Positions 38,100-39,278 of a stretch of DNA of 39,278 bases are shown one piece after another. The notes under the pieces are model-generated. The model had not been told where the DNA came from. It ran no database searches and worked only from the letters and a program-made list of their open reading frames with translations. The translations under genes were made by a program, and so were the position numbers. Position 1 is the stretch's first letter, and every line of letters starts with the position of its first letter. The stretch is from Methanomicrobiales archaeon HGW-Methanomicrobiales-2 (GTDB lineage: Archaea; Halobacteriota; Methanomicrobia; Methanomicrobiales; Methanoculleaceae): contig PGYL01000035.1 in the NCBI GenBank assembly GCA_002839645.1, positions 1-39,278 of the forward strand, in the 5' to 3' direction.

Positions 38100-39277
38100 T
38101 AGTGCCCTTTGTCTCCTAATTCTCTAGGATCATCGGGTAGAGTCGCTTGAGTTTCCTCCTCGCATCGCTTGTGGTAAACTGCCAATCAACACCATTCGGT
38201 TGCTGTTTCTGCCCGGATTGCTTCGAGAGTCGGGATTCTGCGGTTCAAACATTGGCGCGTCAGGACACTGAGTTCAATCTCAGCGATGTTGAGCCAGCTC
38301 CCATGCTTTGGCGTGTGATGGATCTCCAGCCGGTTCAGCAGGTTTCTTGCTTTTTCGGGAGGGAACGTCTCGTAGAACGCTCCCGGGACATGCGTATTGA
38401 GGTTATCACAGACCAGGATCACCTTCTCTGCATCGGGATAGTCCACTTCGAGAAGGTGTTGTACCTGGCGAGCCCAATCTATCTTGGTCCGCGTTTCGGC
38501 TATTGCTATCCGGCGCCACAGTCCCAGCGGTTCGGTGAACATGAACCCGCAGACGACCCCGTTTCTCCGGTACTCATAGTCCCGCCGTTCCGGACGACCG
38601 GGCTGTGCCGGCATCGGTTCCCGCACCTCGGCATGCAGCTGGATCGGCTGTTCGTCCATGCAGATGACGGGGTATGCCGGATCAAACGGTCGCTGGTAGA
38701 CCTCCAGCACGTCTTCCATCGCGGCGACAAAGTTCCCGTTTTCGGCGGGGGGAATAACCCACTGCTTTTTGGTATGTGGCTGGAGCGCGTTTTTTTAGCG
38801 TCCGTTCGACGGTCTTGATTGAGATGGTGTCGACGATCTCCAGCTCCACGAGGCGATCGGCAAGTAACTGCAGCGTCCAGCGGGATCGACCATCCGGCGG
38901 TTTGCTGCAGGCGATCTGGATGAGACGGGCTTCGCCGGCGCCGTCCAGTTTCCGAGGACTTGGGGGTTCGTCGCGGAGTTTCCGGTGCAGCGCCGCGTCG
39001 AGCCCCTGCGTGACAAACGCTTTGCGGACGTTGAACACGGAGAGCGGGTGACACCGGACAAGCTCGGCAACTTCGGGATCAGGTTTGTCGGCATGGAGCA
39101 GGATGTAGGCATGCCGGATCGTGGAGGCAGAAGATTTGCCACGGTGAACGAGAGCTTCGAGGAACGAACGCTGGTCGTCGGTAAGGGTAACGGTGTACTT
39201 GCTCTTCCCCATGAAGGGATGTATTCAATAACAAACAATATAATTGTTCTTATAAAAATGTGGGACAAAAAGCACTA
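38100..39277 (-). mobile_element. IS630-type insertion sequence with both inverted repeats
   Basis: The ends are CTAGTGCCCTTTGTCTCC (38099-38116) and, inverted, CTAGTGCTTTTTGTCCC (39278-39262 read on the minus strand), imperfect terminal inverted repeats. Each is bounded by TA within CTAG, as expected for IS630/Tc1-type insertion at TA. The element is about 1.18 kb and holds one transposase gene with frame changes. It sits in a relic of a second transposase. Confidence 0.85.
38116..39212 (-). pseudogene. IS630 family transposase, two frame changes
   Basis: About 365 codons in three frame segments. Segment one (39212 to about 38795) has the helix-turn-helix region (FLEALVHRGKSSASTIRHAYILL, SVFNVRKAFVTQGLDAAL). 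The frame shifts at a run of seven A residues in CTAAAAAAACGC, after TVERTLKK; the continuation NALQPHTKKQWVIPP leads to the DDE domain with VICMDEQP, LVCDNLNTH and LNIAEIELSVL (D, D, E). Near 38190 a second +1 change leads to DWQFTTSDARRKLKRLYPMI and the stop at 38116. One A too many would explain the first break; recoding or transcript slippage on the A-run is possible. The second break has no such run, so the gene is probably inactive. Confidence 0.82.
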
Positions 39278-39278
39278 G

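Overview
The window looks like a methanogenic archaeon of the Methanomicrobiales, most like Methanoculleus. Reasons: an F420-type formate dehydrogenase (fdhAB), two FmdE-domain proteins, archaeal TrmG10-type tRNA methyltransferase, a dolichol/CTP-type kinase, high G+C in most of the window, and archaeal TATA boxes, several placed so close to the start codon that leaderless transcripts are expected.

Layout. 1-3490: end of a dispersed repeat, a phosphate-transport pair (DUF47 protein then PiT permease, minus strand), a small methanogen-type unknown protein and an exported surface protein ending in a good terminator. 3532-15528: a formate/molybdopterin block. A cysteine desulfurase fused to a PAPS-reductase-like ATP-pyrophosphatase (882 aa) converges on fdhD, followed on the minus strand by a VOC protein, fdhB and fdhA; divergent from fdhA run an FmdE protein, a TrmO-FmdE fusion, a MoeA with a C-terminal binding-protein-like domain, and an NTF2-like protein. 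Together they can make, sulfurate and use the molybdenum/tungsten cofactor for formate oxidation to F420H2.

15530-18733: a repeat-rich stretch (62-bp tandem repeat and pieces of the dispersed element), then two exported META-domain proteins with two and four repeats. 18976-25887: a carbon block with bacterial-type phosphoglycerate mutase, bacterial-type GAPDH, a D-2-hydroxyacid dehydrogenase, a small possible ribbon-helix-helix protein preceded by a strikingly regular array of six GTWAC half-sites, a GH77 4-alpha-glucanotransferase, a proline dehydrogenase-like protein and a TIGR04255-like protein. 26005-28035: lipid kinase, small membrane zinc-ribbon protein, TrmG10.

28100-39278 is a lower-G+C accessory island built from relics and cargo: tnpB and DnaJ-like remnants, a bacterial-looking methyltransferase beside an rsgA 3' relic, a Fic protein, a four-gene minus-strand operon (TPR/zinc finger, SHOCT/zinc ribbon, SPFH with three zinc ribbons, membrane protein) that resembles the Bacillus PspA-associated YdjGHI set without PspA, a decayed transposase, an unknown small protein, and an IS630-type element with both inverted repeats inserted into the relic of another transposase. 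The SPFH operon, the fused desulfurase and the GTWAC array are the most promising undescribed items. All functional calls are from reading translated sequence; no database search was run.
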